DNA from: Sulfitobacter aestuariivivens
Lineage (GTDB): Bacteria > Pseudomonadota > Alphaproteobacteria > Rhodobacterales > Rhodobacteraceae
DNA length: 64,000 bases
Assembly: GCF_014763045.1 (NCBI RefSeq)
Contig: NZ_JACTAG010000002.1
Coordinates: forward strand, 1,054,001 to 1,118,000
Reading direction: 5' to 3'
The translations under genes were made by a program, and so were the position numbers. The stretch's first letter is position 1, and each line of letters begins with the position of its first letter. This document shows positions 9,631 through 21,696 of this stretch, one piece after another. A model generated the notes under the pieces. That model saw only the letters and a program-made list of their open reading frames with translations, did no database searches and had not been told where the DNA came from.

Positions 9631-10337
9631 GCAGTTGCCGTATTTTGCACTGCAACAAGCTCTCCAACACCCTTTTCTGCCAGATCCATCAACTGATCCA
9701 TCTGGGCGCGTGAATAGGTCGATCCCTCAGCACTCATTTGCACTTCGATCAACTGCCCCGTCCCTGTCATGATGAAATTACCGTCAACACCGGCTTCACT
9801 GTCTTCGGGGTAATCCAGATCAAGGACCGGCTGCCCCGCATAGATGCCGCAGCTTACCGCAGCTACAGGCACCAGCGGATCAGAGATCACGTCGCCTGCT
9901 TTCATCAGCTTGTTCACCGCCAGCCGCAATGCAATCCATCCACCGGTGATAGACGCGCAGCGCGTCCCGCCGTCAGCCTGCAGCACATCACAATCCACGG
10001 TGATCTGTCGCTCCCCCAACGCCACGCGATCAACACCCGCGCGCAGTGACCTGCCGATCAGCCGCTGAATCTCAACTGTGCGCCCGCCTTGCTTGCCGGC
10101 TGCGGCCTCACGCCGCATCCGTGTGTTCGTGGCCCGCGGCAACATGCCGTATTCCGCTGTCACCCAGCCAAGGCCGGATCCCTTGATGAACGGCGGCACC
10201 CGGTCCTCAATGGTTGCAGTGCACAGCACGTGGGTATCGCCCACCTTGATCAGCGCGGATCCTTCGGCATGTTTGGTGAACCCGACATCAACCGAGACAG
10301 GGCGCATTTCATCGAGTTTCCGACCAGAGGGACGCAT
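9627..10337 (-). CDS. rph: Ribonuclease PH
   Basis: Phosphorolytic 3'-5' exoribonuclease that trims tRNA 3' ends. 236 residues from the chosen ATG at 10337, which gives the conserved [14 protein letters not shown] start and has AAGGA seven bases upstream; a longer in-frame reading to 10394 has no family similarity. RNase PH blocks TEYGML-type ([10 protein letters not shown]), [17 protein letters not shown] and [12 protein letters not shown] are present. First gene of the rph-rdgB-hemW unit, divergent from hrcA. Confidence 0.96.
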   Translation of the reverse strand: MRPSGRKLDEMRPVSVDVGFTKHAEGSALIKVGDTHVLCTATIEDRVPPFIKGSGLGWVTAEYGMLPRATNTRMRREAAAGKQGGRTVEIQRLIGRSLRAGVDRVALGERQITVDCDVLQADGGTRCASITGGWIALRLAVNKLMKAGDVISDPLVPVAAVSCGIYAGQPVLDLDYPEDSEAGVDGNFIMTGTGQLIEVQMSAEGSTYSRAQMDQLMDLAEKGVGELVAVQNTATA

Positions 10338-10400
10338 GGCATTTCCTTTATTGAGGGCTATCCGGGGATACCGCCCCCTGCGACACGGATGCAACCCCGA

Positions 10401-10429
10401 TTGACCTTTGCCCGTGCGATACCTTTATA
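10401..10429 (+). promoter_or_regulatory. Promoter for hrcA-grpE
   Basis: TTGACC at 10401-10406, 17-base spacer, TTTATA at 10424-10429; an AAAGGGG ribosome site follows just before the hrcA ATG at 10451. The leader is very short. I see no CIRCE inverted repeat (TTAGCACTC-N9-GAGTGCTAA) between rph and hrcA. Confidence 0.6.
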
Positions 10430-10450
10430 GTCCCCCAAAGGGGTCCCTTG

Positions 10451-11521
10451 ATGACAGAGACATCTGATCTGCTGCAGGAAATGAACGACCGGTCCCGCGA
10501 AGTGTTTCGGCGGGTGGTCGAAGGCTATCTTGAAAACGGTGATCCGGTCGGATCGCGCACGCTGACCCGTGATTTCAGCGAAAAGGTAAGCGCGGCGACC
10601 ATCCGCAACGTCATGCAGGATCTGGAGTATCTGGGTCTGCTCGGCTCGCCTCACGTCAGCGCTGGCCGAATCCCCACGCAACTGGGGCTGCGGATGTTTG
10701 TTGATGGCATGATTGAGGTGGGGGACCCCGCTGAAATCGATCGCGAAATGATCGACGCCACCCTTGGCGACAATGCTGGCGATGTGGGTGGCTTGCTCGA
10801 CCGCGTCGGCTCTGCCTTGTCGGGTGTGACACATGGGGCGTCCCTTGTTTTGACGCCAAAGTATGAAGCACCGATCAAGCACATCGAATTTGTCTCGCTA
10901 TCGCACGACCGCGCGCTTGTAGTGCTCGTGTTTTCTGATGGTCACGTAGAGAACCGCTTGTTCACGCCACCTGCGGGCCAGACTCCAAGCTCTATGCGCG
11001 AAGCGGCGAATTTCCTCAATGCCGTGGCGGAGGGCCGCACAATCTCGGAACTGCAAGCCGTCGTGGCACGGGAGATCACGCAGCGCCGTCAGGAAATCGA
11101 CAACCTCTCGCGGGAATTGGTGGAAAGTGGGCTGGCCCTTTGGGAGGGCGGGACAGAAGAACCCGAACGCCTGATCGTTCGGGGGCGGTCGAATCTCCTG
11201 GGGACAGAAGCCGAAGTCGAGGACCTGGAACGCATCAGATCGCTGTTTGATGACCTTGAACGCAAGCGCGACATCGCGGATTTCCTTGAACTGGCCGATA
11301 CAGGCGAAGGCGTGCGCATTTTTATTGGCTCAGAGAACAAACTTTTCTCACTTTCGGGTTCCTCTCTGGTGGTTTCCCCTTATATGAACGCTGATCGAAA
11401 GGTGATCGGTGCGGTTGGTGTCATCGGACCCACGCGCCTGAATTATGGACGTATTGTGCCGATAGTGAGCTATACGGCACAGCTGGTCGGAAAATTGGTT
11501 TCTGACCGGAGCGAGAGGTAA
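10451..11521 (+). CDS. hrcA: Heat-inducible transcription repressor HrcA
   Basis: 356 residues. HrcA binds CIRCE elements, mainly before groESL in alphaproteobacteria, and needs GroEL for activity. The N-terminal winged helix includes the GDPVGSRTLTRDF and SAATIRNVMQDLEYLGLL segments, and the C-terminal part carries IGSEN. An in-frame TTG immediately precedes the ATG used here. grpE starts three bases after the stop, so the two form an operon. No CIRCE is seen in front of it, implying that it is not strictly self-repressed here. Confidence 0.95.
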   Translation: MTETSDLLQEMNDRSREVFRRVVEGYLENGDPVGSRTLTRDFSEKVSAATIRNVMQDLEYLGLLGSPHVSAGRIPTQLGLRMFVDGMIEVGDPAEIDREMIDATLGDNAGDVGGLLDRVGSALSGVTHGASLVLTPKYEAPIKHIEFVSLSHDRALVVLVFSDGHVENRLFTPPAGQTPSSMREAANFLNAVAEGRTISELQAVVAREITQRRQEIDNLSRELVESGLALWEGGTEEPERLIVRGRSNLLGTEAEVEDLERIRSLFDDLERKRDIADFLELADTGEGVRIFIGSENKLFSLSGSSLVVSPYMNADRKVIGAVGVIGPTRLNYGRIVPIVSYTAQLVGKLVSDRSER

Positions 11522-11524
11522 AAA

Positions 11525-12088
11525 ATGGCAGAGCCGAAAGAAGACGATTTTCTCGATGATATTGATGCCGCCGAAGCGGATGAATACGCCGAGGAAATGG
11601 CCGAGATCGATGAAGAAGAGCTGGAGCTTGATCAGCTTCGCGCCGAGCGGGATCAATACAAGGACCGATTCATGCGCGCGCTCGCGGACGCTGAAAATGC
11701 GCGCAAGCGGTCGGACAAGGATCGTCGCGAAGCAGAGAATTACGGCGGCTCCAAGCTCGCGCGTGATATGCTCCCGGTCTATGACAATCTCAAACGCGCA
11801 CTTGAAGCCGCGACCGATGAGCAGCGCGAGGTGTCCGGACCCTTGTTGGAAGGTGTCGAGCTGACGATGCGCGAGTTGCTGAACGTTTTCAAAAAGCACG
11901 GCATTGAAGTGATCGCCCCCGAAGTGGGTGACAGGTTCGACCCACAACACCATCAGGCGATGTTCGAGGCCCCGGTGCCTGGTACCAAAGCAGGTGATAT
12001 CATTCAGGTCGCCGCTGAAGGCTTCATGCTGCACGACCGTTTGCTGCGCCCCGCGCAGGTCGGTGTTTCGTCGACACCGGCCGGATAA
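11525..12088 (+). CDS. grpE: Nucleotide exchange factor GrpE
   Basis: 187 residues. Exchange factor for DnaK. The acidic N-terminal region (about 1-40) leads into a long coiled helix (about 35-100, with DRFMRALADAENARKRSD) and the C-terminal beta domain (FDPQHHQAMF, near 140). Translated right after hrcA. Its partners DnaK and DnaJ are encoded 49 kb away at 59.7-62.9 kb. It converges with mutS. Confidence 0.96.
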   Translation: MAEPKEDDFLDDIDAAEADEYAEEMAEIDEEELELDQLRAERDQYKDRFMRALADAENARKRSDKDRREAENYGGSKLARDMLPVYDNLKRALEAATDEQREVSGPLLEGVELTMRELLNVFKKHGIEVIAPEVGDRFDPQHHQAMFEAPVPGTKAGDIIQVAAEGFMLHDRLLRPAQVGVSSTPAG

Positions 12089-12139
12089 GAGATTTCGACC
12101 CTCCGGGGGGGATACTTTCAGCCAGAAGACAAGGGGCGG

Positions 12140-14785
12140 TCAGGACTTGGCCGCCTCTTTCAATTTATAGAGCAGATTGAGGGCTTCTTTCGGTGTCAGC
12201 TCGTCCGGTATGATCTGAGCCAGTTCTGCTTCGACCTTGGACGGCTTTGACGGGGCTGGTGCTGGCGTGGCGCTGACAGAGAAAAGCGGGAGATCATCTA
12301 TCAAGGTTTTTTGGGTCGCACCGCCCTCCCGTTCGCCCCTTTCCAACGCATCCAGAACCACCCGTGCACGGGCAATCACCGCGTCCGGCAGACCTGCCAA
12401 TTGCGCAACTTGCACGCCATAAGAACGATCTGCCGCGCCCTTTCGGACTTCATGCAGAAACACCACTTCACCTTCCCACTCCTTCACAGCCACGGTGGCG
12501 TTGTCCACACCATCAAGCTTGCCGGAAAGGGCAGTCATCTCGTGATAATGTGTGGCAAACAACGCGCGGCTGCGGTTCACGTCGTGCAGATGTTCAAGCG
12601 TGGCCCAGGCAATTGAAAGACCGTCATAGGTCGCCGTACCACGACCGATTTCATCCAAAATCACCAGCGCCCGGTCATCAGCCTGATTGAGGATTGCGGC
12701 AGTTTCGACCATTTCAACCATAAAAGTGGATCGGCCGCGCGCCAGATCGTCCGATGCGCCCACACGACTGAAAAGTTGGCTCACCATCCCGATATGCGCT
12801 GAAGTGGCAGGCACATAGCTGCCCATCTGCGCCATCAGGGCGATCAATGCATTCTGACGCAGGAACGTCGATTTTCCCGCCATGTTCGGCCCGGTCAAAA
12901 GCCAGATGTTGGCGGTTTCGCCATCCGCGCTCAGATCACAGTCATTGGCGATGAACGGCTCGCCTGCGCCCTGCGCAAGCGCGCGTTCGACAACCGGATG
13001 CCTGCCGCCTTCGATAGCAAAGGCGCGGCTTTCATCGACCTTTGGTTTCGTCCAGTTTTCAATCTCTGCCAGTTCAGCCAATGCCGTAGCCAGATCAATC
13101 TCCGCGAGCCCGGCAGAGGCCACGCCAATCTCGCCTGCACTCTGCAACACGTCCCCGCGCAGCGCTTCATACAATCGCTTTTCGATCTCCAGCGCATGAT
13201 TGCCCGCATTGAGGATTTTCGTCTCTAACTCGGAGAGTTCGACGGTCGTGAAACGAACTTGGTTTGCTGTGGTCTGTCGGTGAATGAATGTTTCGTTCAG
13301 CGGCGGCGACAACATCTTTTCCGCATGGGTCGCGGTGGTCTCAATGAAATACCCCAGCACATTGTTATGCTTTATCTTGAGCGATGAAATGCCCGTGTCA
13401 GAGACGAATTGCTGCTGCATTTGCGCAATCACACTGCGTCCTTCGTCGCGCAGCTTGCGGGCTTCATCCAGCTCTGCGTCATAGCCGGTAGCGATGAAAC
13501 CGCCGTCGCGCGCCAAAAGCGGTGGTTCGGCGATCAGCGCGTCATCAAGCAAATGAATAAGCGCATCGTGTCCTTTCAGGCCCGCGCTGGAGTCCTTGAT
13601 AAGGGCGGGCGCGTCGGTTGATGTAAGCAGCGTATTCAGAATTTTGGCCTGTTCCAGCCCATTGCGAATGGCCGCCAGGTCGCGCGGACCGCCACGATCC
13701 AGCGCCAGCCGCGATAACGCGCGATCCAGATCCGCAACCTTTCTCAGATGGTCGCGGATATCAGTGCGCAGATTGGTATGATCAAAAGCAAACCCAACGG
13801 CATCCAGACGCGCATTGATCACTTCCAACACACGGGACGGGCTGGAAATGCGTCGCTCCAACAGTCGTGCGCCGACCGCCGTTACGGTTTTGTCCATGAT
13901 CGCCAATAAAGATCCGGCACGCCCGCCGCCCAGCGCATGTGTCAGTTCCAGATTTCGGCGGGTGGCGGCGTCAATCTGGATGGTGCGAGACTGTCTTTCT
14001 TTGACTGGTGGCCGCAGCAAGGGCAGTTTGCCCTTTTGCGTAATCTCCAGGTATTCAATCAATGCGCCCATCGCGGAAACTTCGGCGCGGGTATAGGTGC
14101 CAAAAGCATCTAAAGTGGCGATACTAAAAAGGTCACAGATCCTCTTTTCGGCCGCCGTACTGTCAAACGCGGCACGGGACAGGCCGGTCAGTGCCAATCC
14201 GAAATCAGAGACTAATTCATGCAAATCAGGCTCTTTTGCTTCCGAAACGATCAACTCTGACGGGCTGAGGCGCGCAAGTTCAGGCCCAAGCCTGACGGCG
14301 GTCAAAGGCATCACATGAAACGCGCCGGTCGAGATATCGACCCAGGCCAACGCGCCAGCCTCACGCACCTCTGCAAAGGCGGCAAGATAATTGTGTCGAC
14401 GCGGTTCCAGCAGGGATTCTTCGGTCAAGGTGCCGGGTGTGACCAACCGCACCACGTCGCGTTTCACGACCGCCTTGTAACCACGCTTTTTCGCCTCTGC
14501 CGGGCTTTCCATCTGTTCGCAGACCGCAACACGAAACCCCTTGCGGATGAGGGTCAGCAGATATCCTTCGGCCGCATGAACCGGGACACCGCACATCGGA
14601 ATGTCTTCACCCCCGTGCTTGCCACGCTTGGTCAGCGCAATGTCCAGCGCCTCTGCCGCGGCGACCGCATCATCAAAGAACATCTCATAGAAATCGCCCA
14701 TCCGGTAGAACAGCAGCGCCTCGGCGTAATCCGCCTTCAGCTCCAGATACTGCGCCATCATTGGCGTGATTTTTTCGGTACTCAC
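12140..14785 (-). CDS. mutS: DNA mismatch repair protein MutS
   Basis: Mismatch-recognition ATPase; 881 residues from the GTG at 14785, which follows a GGGGGGA ribosome site and gives [16 protein letters not shown], the family start. The open frame extends 56 codons further upstream without MutS similarity. The mismatch-binding FYEMF motif is about residue 35, Walker [10 protein letters not shown] about 630, followed by the [11 protein letters not shown]alker B and the [12 protein letters not shown] dimer motif. Divergent from the malic enzyme gene. Confidence 0.96.
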   Translation of the reverse strand: MSTEKITPMMAQYLELKADYAEALLFYRMGDFYEMFFDDAVAAAEALDIALTKRGKHGGEDIPMCGVPVHAAEGYLLTLIRKGFRVAVCEQMESPAEAKKRGYKAVVKRDVVRLVTPGTLTEESLLEPRRHNYLAAFAEVREAGALAWVDISTGAFHVMPLTAVRLGPELARLSPSELIVSEAKEPDLHELVSDFGLALTGLSRAAFDSTAAEKRICDLFSIATLDAFGTYTRAEVSAMGALIEYLEITQKGKLPLLRPPVKERQSRTIQIDAATRRNLELTHALGGGRAGSLLAIMDKTVTAVGARLLERRISSPSRVLEVINARLDAVGFAFDHTNLRTDIRDHLRKVADLDRALSRLALDRGGPRDLAAIRNGLEQAKILNTLLTSTDAPALIKDSSAGLKGHDALIHLLDDALIAEPPLLARDGGFIATGYDAELDEARKLRDEGRSVIAQMQQQFVSDTGISSLKIKHNNVLGYFIETTATHAEKMLSPPLNETFIHRQTTANQVRFTTVELSELETKILNAGNHALEIEKRLYEALRGDVLQSAGEIGVASAGLAEIDLATALAELAEIENWTKPKVDESRAFAIEGGRHPVVERALAQGAGEPFIANDCDLSADGETANIWLLTGPNMAGKSTFLRQNALIALMAQMGSYVPATSAHIGMVSQLFSRVGASDDLARGRSTFMVEMVETAAILNQADDRALVILDEIGRGTATYDGLSIAWATLEHLHDVNRSRALFATHYHEMTALSGKLDGVDNATVAVKEWEGEVVFLHEVRKGAADRSYGVQVAQLAGLPDAVIARARVVLDALERGEREGGATQKTLIDDLPLFSVSATPAPAPSKPSKVEAELAQIIPDELTPKEALNLLYKLKEAAKS

Positions 14786-14908
14786 CTGAAGTCCCCCCGG
14801 CACACCCCAGTCTGTACAAAACCGCTTGGGCAAGGGAAAGGGGCAGCCTGATTGTGCCGCCCTTTGATGATGGCTATGAACGTCACCGAACAAGGAAGGC
14901 CTGCAGAC

Positions 14909-17163
<2,255 letters not shown>

Positions 17164-17167
<4 letters not shown>

Positions 17168-18036
17168 TCTGGAACCTCGGCTCGATCAATGCGGATAATT
17201 TCTATCGCGTGCCGCATCTGCCCGGACCGGGGGAAACACTGGCTGCCACGGATTTTCAGCAGGGGTTGGGCGGCAAGGGCGCGAATATGTCTGTTGCGGC
17301 GGCCCGTGCCGGTGCGCGGGTAACGCACATCGGCGCGGTTGGGCCAGATGGCGACTGGGCGCGTCAGCGGTTGCTCGAATATGGTGTGGACACGCCGCAT
17401 ATCGCGACGACTGAAACTGCGACAGGCCACGCCAACATCACGGTCGATATCTCTGGCGAGAACAACATCGTCCTCTTTGGTGGTGCAAATCAGGCCCTGA
17501 CCAATCAGATGATCGGTGCCGCTCTGGCCGAAGCATCACCGGGCGACACTCTCTTGCTGCAAAATGAGACCAACGGACAGCCATTCGCCGTGCAAACCGC
17601 ACGCACGCTGGGTCTTAAAGTGGTCTATGCCGCCGCCCCCTTTCAGGCTGAGGCGGTGCAGGCCTTGATGGGTCAGATCGATTTGCTGGTCCTGAACGCG
17701 GTCGAAGCGGAGCAGTTGGAAAGCGCCGCAGGACGTGGCCTGCGACAGCTGGATATCGCGGATATTGTCGTGACGCTGGGCGGTGACGGCTGCCGCTGGC
17801 ATTCATCATCTCATGCGCAGGCTGAAACATTTGGCGCCTATCCGGTCAAATCGATCGATACGACCGGGGCAGGGGACACTTTCACAGGCTATCTGGCCGC
17901 AGGTCTTGACCGGGGTCTGCCAATGAAAGACGCGATTGATCTGGCGATGAAAGCCGCGGCCTTGATGGTCACGCGTCAAGGCACGGCAGATGTGATCCCG
18001 GATCTCAAGGACATCCAGGATCACGATTTTTCCTAG
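17164..18036 (+). CDS. PfkB-family carbohydrate kinase, ribokinase-like
   Basis: 290 residues. Family signatures are the glycine-rich GGKGANMSVAAARAG near 37-51 (substrate lid region) and DTTGAGDTFTGYLAAGL near 237-253, containing the anion hole and catalytic Asp. This is the PfkB/ribokinase fold, phosphorylating a sugar or nucleoside with ATP. The exact substrate cannot be read from sequence; ribokinase is the closest guess. ATGA overlap with maeB indicates coupling, though the metabolic link to malic enzyme is not obvious. The last four bases overlap msrA on the opposite strand. Confidence 0.85.
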
Positions 18037-18695
18037 CCGACAAAAGGTGCGGCAGAGCCCCAAAGCTCCTTCACCCGCCGATCCCTGCCACAGCCATTGC
18101 GATACCGCTTGTAGGCCTTTGATTTCTTGATCCCAACGCCCACACTGGTAATCGCCAGCCGCTCGTTGCTTTTGTAATAGTCCTGATGATACGCATCCGC
18201 AGGATAGAAGGTTGACGCACCCAGAATCGGGGTCACAATTTGCTGGCCCAGTGCAGCCTGCGCATTTGCCTTGGCTTTTTCAGCCGCAGCCCTTTGCGCC
18301 TCATCAGCCGGGAAAATAGCTGTGCGGTAGGTCGGGCCACGGTCGCAGAATTGCCCGCCTGCGTCTGTCGGATCAACAGAGCGAAAGAACATCGCCAAAA
18401 TCTGATCGCGTGTCACGACACTGTTGTCAAAAACGATCTGGACAGCCTCGTAGTGACCGGTCCCGCCCGAAACGACTTGCTTGTATGTCGGGTTTGCAAC
18501 CGAACCGCCGGTAAATCCCGATACCGCTTCTTTGACACCGCGCACCGATTCAAAGTCAGCCTCGACGCACCAGAAACAGCCCCCTGCAACGGTAAGCGTC
18601 TCTGTTCCCGCCTTGGCGCTGCCGGCGTGCACGATCAGGCCAACGCCAATCAGCGCGGCCAATGCATAGGCCTTGATCGTTGTGAAACCTGACAT
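18033..18695 (-). CDS. msrA: Peptide-methionine (S)-S-oxide reductase MsrA, exported form
   Basis: 220 residues. Reduces methionine sulfoxide in proteins. The catalytic GCFWC motif has Cys40 as nucleophile, preceded by about 30 residues that look like a signal peptide (hydrophobic ALAALIGVGLIVHA, then AKAG), so it probably acts in the periplasm. A Cys in the C-terminal NGCGRD segment can serve as the recycling Cys. The GGSVANPTYKQVVSGGTGHYEAV region is typical. Convergent with the kinase gene, divergent from the sulfotransferase-like gene. Confidence 0.93.
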   Translation of the reverse strand: MSGFTTIKAYALAALIGVGLIVHAGSAKAGTETLTVAGGCFWCVEADFESVRGVKEAVSGFTGGSVANPTYKQVVSGGTGHYEAVQIVFDNSVVTRDQILAMFFRSVDPTDAGGQFCDRGPTYRTAIFPADEAQRAAAEKAKANAQAALGQQIVTPILGASTFYPADAYHQDYYKSNERLAITSVGVGIKKSKAYKRYRNGCGRDRRVKELWGSAAPFVG

Positions 18696-18839
18696 GGATA
18701 GCCTCCTCTTTCGATCCTAGCTGCCCTTCAAAGTGTACGGGCGCAACGGTCTGGCGGATCATCTCACGCGCTGGTGAAGGTATTTTACCGCTTGGCAGGG
18801 TTCGGTAACATTTCTAGCGTCGCAAAAAAGGAGATCGGT

Positions 18840-19538
18840 ATGCGGATCGCAATGTGGTCAGGACCGCGCAATCTGAGTACGGCAATGATGTACAGCTTTG
18901 GTGCACGCGCCGATTTCGCGGTGATGGATGAACCGTTCTATGCGCCCTACCTGACGGACTCCGGCGCTGATCATCCGATGCGGGACCAGATCATCGCGAC
19001 CCACGAAACTGACCCCTCAAAAGTCGCGTTGATGTGCCGGTCCGCAGGCAAACCACACCTCTATATGAAGCATATGCCCCATCACATGCGGGACGGGTTT
19101 CCAATGGACTGGGCGCAGGAATGCATCAACATCCACCTGATCCGGCATCCCGCGCGGGTTATCGCAAGTTATGCAGCTAAACGCGCCATGCCCACGCTTG
19201 AGGACATCGGGTTTCGCCAGCAACACGCTCTCTACCGTCAGCTTGGGGGGCATGTGATTGACAGCACGGACATTCGCGCCAACCCCGAAGCCATGATGCG
19301 GGCGCTTTGTGCCGCGATTGGTCTGGCCTTCGATCCCGCAATGTTACAGTGGCCCGCCGGCCCAAGGCCTGAGGATGGCGTCTGGGCCAGGCATTGGTAC
19401 GGTGCGGTGCACAAAAGCACAGGTTTTGCAGGCGCCGAAGGGCCGCTGCCCGAAATCGACGGGCCGGCAGCGGCGGTTCTTGCCGACGCGCTTCCCTACT
19501 ACCGCGATCTTCGCAACGCGCGGCTTAGGCCGATGTAA
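18840..19538 (+). CDS. P-loop sulfotransferase-family protein
   Basis: 232 residues from an ATG preceded by AAGGAGAT; the open frame begins upstream at 18774, but that part has no similarity. The start MRIAMWSGPRNLSTAMM is a 5'-PSB-like loop with the position of the PAPS-binding motif of sulfotransferases, and INIHLIRHPARVIASY near 100 corresponds to the 3'-phosphate-binding region. Family assignment is fair, but a PAPS-dependent activity is not proven and the acceptor is unknown. It is convergent with argG with no bases between their stops. Confidence 0.7.
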   Translation: MRIAMWSGPRNLSTAMMYSFGARADFAVMDEPFYAPYLTDSGADHPMRDQIIATHETDPSKVALMCRSAGKPHLYMKHMPHHMRDGFPMDWAQECINIHLIRHPARVIASYAAKRAMPTLEDIGFRQQHALYRQLGGHVIDSTDIRANPEAMMRALCAAIGLAFDPAMLQWPAGPRPEDGVWARHWYGAVHKSTGFAGAEGPLPEIDGPAAAVLADALPYYRDLRNARLRPM

Positions 19539-20807
19539 TCAGTCGAACCGGGGCAGCCCGCCATCCGGTACTTCATCCTTTTCCACGTCCTGCACGCGCC
19601 GCTGATCGCGGGCGGCCAGCAAGCGCAAGCGCAAGGCGTTGATGCGAATGAACCCTTCCGCGTCCTTCTGATCATAGGCACCACGATCGTCTTCAAAGGT
19701 CACGTGCTGCTCTGAATAAAGGCTCTCATCTGACCAGCGGCCAACCGTCTGCGCGGACCCTTTGTAGAGCTTCAGGCGCACGGTACCTTCCACATGTTCC
19801 TGGCTCTTGTCGATGGCTGCCTGCAGCATCTCGCGCTCGGGACTGAACCAGAAACCGTTGTAGATCAGTTCCGCATAACGCGGCATCAGCTCGTCCTTCA
19901 GGTGCGCGGCACCCCGATCGAGCGTGATCGATTCTATCCCGCGATGCGCTTCCAGCAACAACGTGCCGCCGGGGGTCTCGTAGATCCCTCGCGATTTCAT
20001 CCCGACAAAGCGGCCTTCAACCAGATCAAGACGACCACACCCGTGGTTGCCGCCCAACTCATTTAGCTTGGTCAGGATCGCCGCTGGCGACATCGCTTCT
20101 CCGTTGATGGAAACGGCGTCACCCTTCTTGAAACCGATCTCAATGAACTCAGGCGTATCCGGCGCGTCCTCAGGATTCACCGTGCGCTGATACACATAAT
20201 CGGGCGCAGCCTCTGCGGGGTCTTCCAGCACCTTGCCTTCAGACGACGTGTGCAAAAGATTCGCATCCACACTGAACGGCGCTTCACCACGTTTGTCCTT
20301 GGCAATCGGGATCTGGTTCTTCTCGGCAAAATCAATCAGCTTTGTCCGGCTCGTCAGATCCCACTCGCGCCACGGTGCAATCACCTTGATTTCGGGATTC
20401 AGCGCATAGGCGGCCAGTTCAAACCGCACCTGATCGTTGCCTTTGCCGGTGGCACCATGCGCAACAGCGTCGGCACCGGTTTCGGCGGCGATCTCGACCA
20501 GACGCTTGGAAATCAGCGGGCGCGCGATGGACGTGCCCAGCAGATAAAGCCCCTCATACACCGCATTGGCGCGGAACATCGGGAACACGAAATCACGCAC
20601 GAATTCTTCTCGCACGTCTTCGATATAAATGTCGGACGCGCCCATCATCTCGGCCTTCTTACGGGCAGGTTCCAATTCCTCACCCTGACCCAGATCGGCG
20701 GTAAAGGTGACAACCTCGCACCCGTATTCCGTTTGCAGCCACTTGAGAATGATCGAGGTGTCCAGACCCCCCGAATAAGCAAGCACAACTTTCTTTGGCG
20801 CAGACAT
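19539..20807 (-). CDS. argG: Argininosuccinate synthase
   Basis: Joins citrulline and aspartate with ATP in arginine synthesis. 422 residues from the ATG at 20807, which has AAGGAAAA upstream and gives [25 protein letters not shown] is the PP-loop that binds ATP. Further blocks are [13 protein letters not shown] near 115 and [29 protein letters not shown] sequence near 260. The open frame extends 17 codons upstream without conservation. argJ of the same pathway is at 50.7 kb. Confidence 0.97.
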   Translation of the reverse strand: MSAPKKVVLAYSGGLDTSIILKWLQTEYGCEVVTFTADLGQGEELEPARKKAEMMGASDIYIEDVREEFVRDFVFPMFRANAVYEGLYLLGTSIARPLISKRLVEIAAETGADAVAHGATGKGNDQVRFELAAYALNPEIKVIAPWREWDLTSRTKLIDFAEKNQIPIAKDKRGEAPFSVDANLLHTSSEGKVLEDPAEAAPDYVYQRTVNPEDAPDTPEFIEIGFKKGDAVSINGEAMSPAAILTKLNELGGNHGCGRLDLVEGRFVGMKSRGIYETPGGTLLLEAHRGIESITLDRGAAHLKDELMPRYAELIYNGFWFSPEREMLQAAIDKSQEHVEGTVRLKLYKGSAQTVGRWSDESLYSEQHVTFEDDRGAYDQKDAEGFIRINALRLRLLAARDQRRVQDVEKDEVPDGGLPRFD

Positions 20808-20929
20808 CGCATTTTCCTTAGATGAACGAGCGCGGCCTAGCGCCTTTTGCCAAGCCACGCAAGGTTGATGCGGCGCGCACGCTGTGCAACATGGCGCACT
20901 GTATCAGCGTCGTTGAAAGGGATGCCGGG

Positions 20930-21685
20930 ATGAAGGGTTGGGAGATTTTCATGCATTCGGTCCGGCTGGTTTTTTCAAATCTTGATGCGGCCTTGAGAAT
21001 TTCATTGGTCCCCTACGCCATCAGCGGCCTGGCACTTGTCTATCTGGGGTCCGAAGCCCTTCAGTTGATGGAAGGTGTATCCCCCGAAGACATGATGGCC
21101 GCAGGGCCGGGCGTGTGGACCGGCTTCATGCTCTACGGTCTGATTTCCATCATTGTAGCCCTCTGGATCGCGGTGTCATGGCACCGATATGTCCTGCTTG
21201 AGGAATATCCGACCGGCTGGATCCCACGCTTTCACGGCGGTGCGATTTTCCAATACCTCTTTAAGGGCGTGATCATCGCCTTTGTTGTCCTGGGCATGGT
21301 GATCGTCGTGACCATCATCCTTGGCCTGTTGATCGGTTGGACCGGCCCTCTTGGGTCGGCCCTGGTCAGTGTCGCAGGCTTTGCTGCGGCGACCTACGCC
21401 TTTTACCGCCTCTGCCCGCTGCTGCCTGCCGCCGCGATGGGGCGCAACATGGTGTCACGCGAAGCATGGCAAGCCACCAGCGGCAATGATGCGACAATCG
21501 CGATGCTGGTCTTTCTGGTCCTGGTGTCATCATTCGTGCTGCAAATACCAATATCGATATTCGGGGCAGAGTCGGTTCTGGGTATCGCGTATTCGGTCAT
21601 TGTCGGCTGGATCATGATGTTGGTCGGTGTCAGTGTCCTGACCACGTTTTACGGTCACTTTGTCGAAGGCCGCCCCATCGACTGA
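20930..21685 (+). CDS. Membrane protein of unknown function, multi-pass
   Basis: 251 residues from the ATG at 20930, which has AAAGGGATG upstream; the open frame reaches back to 20822. I do not recognise a named family with confidence. A short amphipathic N-terminus (KGWEIFMHSVRLVFSNLDAALR) is followed by about five hydrophobic segments near residues 25-45, 60-85, 115-145, 150-170 and 195-240. It resembles uncharacterised alphaproteobacterial proteins with a repeated membrane core and no catalytic motif. It is 11 bases upstream of ilvA on the same strand, so probably cotranscribed with ilvA and the SDR. Confidence 0.75.
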   Translation: MKGWEIFMHSVRLVFSNLDAALRISLVPYAISGLALVYLGSEALQLMEGVSPEDMMAAGPGVWTGFMLYGLISIIVALWIAVSWHRYVLLEEYPTGWIPRFHGGAIFQYLFKGVIIAFVVLGMVIVVTIILGLLIGWTGPLGSALVSVAGFAAATYAFYRLCPLLPAAAMGRNMVSREAWQATSGNDATIAMLVFLVLVSSFVLQIPISIFGAESVLGIAYSVIVGWIMMLVGVSVLTTFYGHFVEGRPID

Positions 21686-21696
21686 AAGGTCCGCAG

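Noticed and set aside
10338..10450. CIRCE element before hrcA
   Set aside because: No TTAGCACTC-N9-GAGTGCTAA-like inverted repeat was seen in this gap.
12089..12139. GC-rich stretch between grpE and mutS as a terminator
   Set aside because: The pairings are short and have no T-run on either strand.
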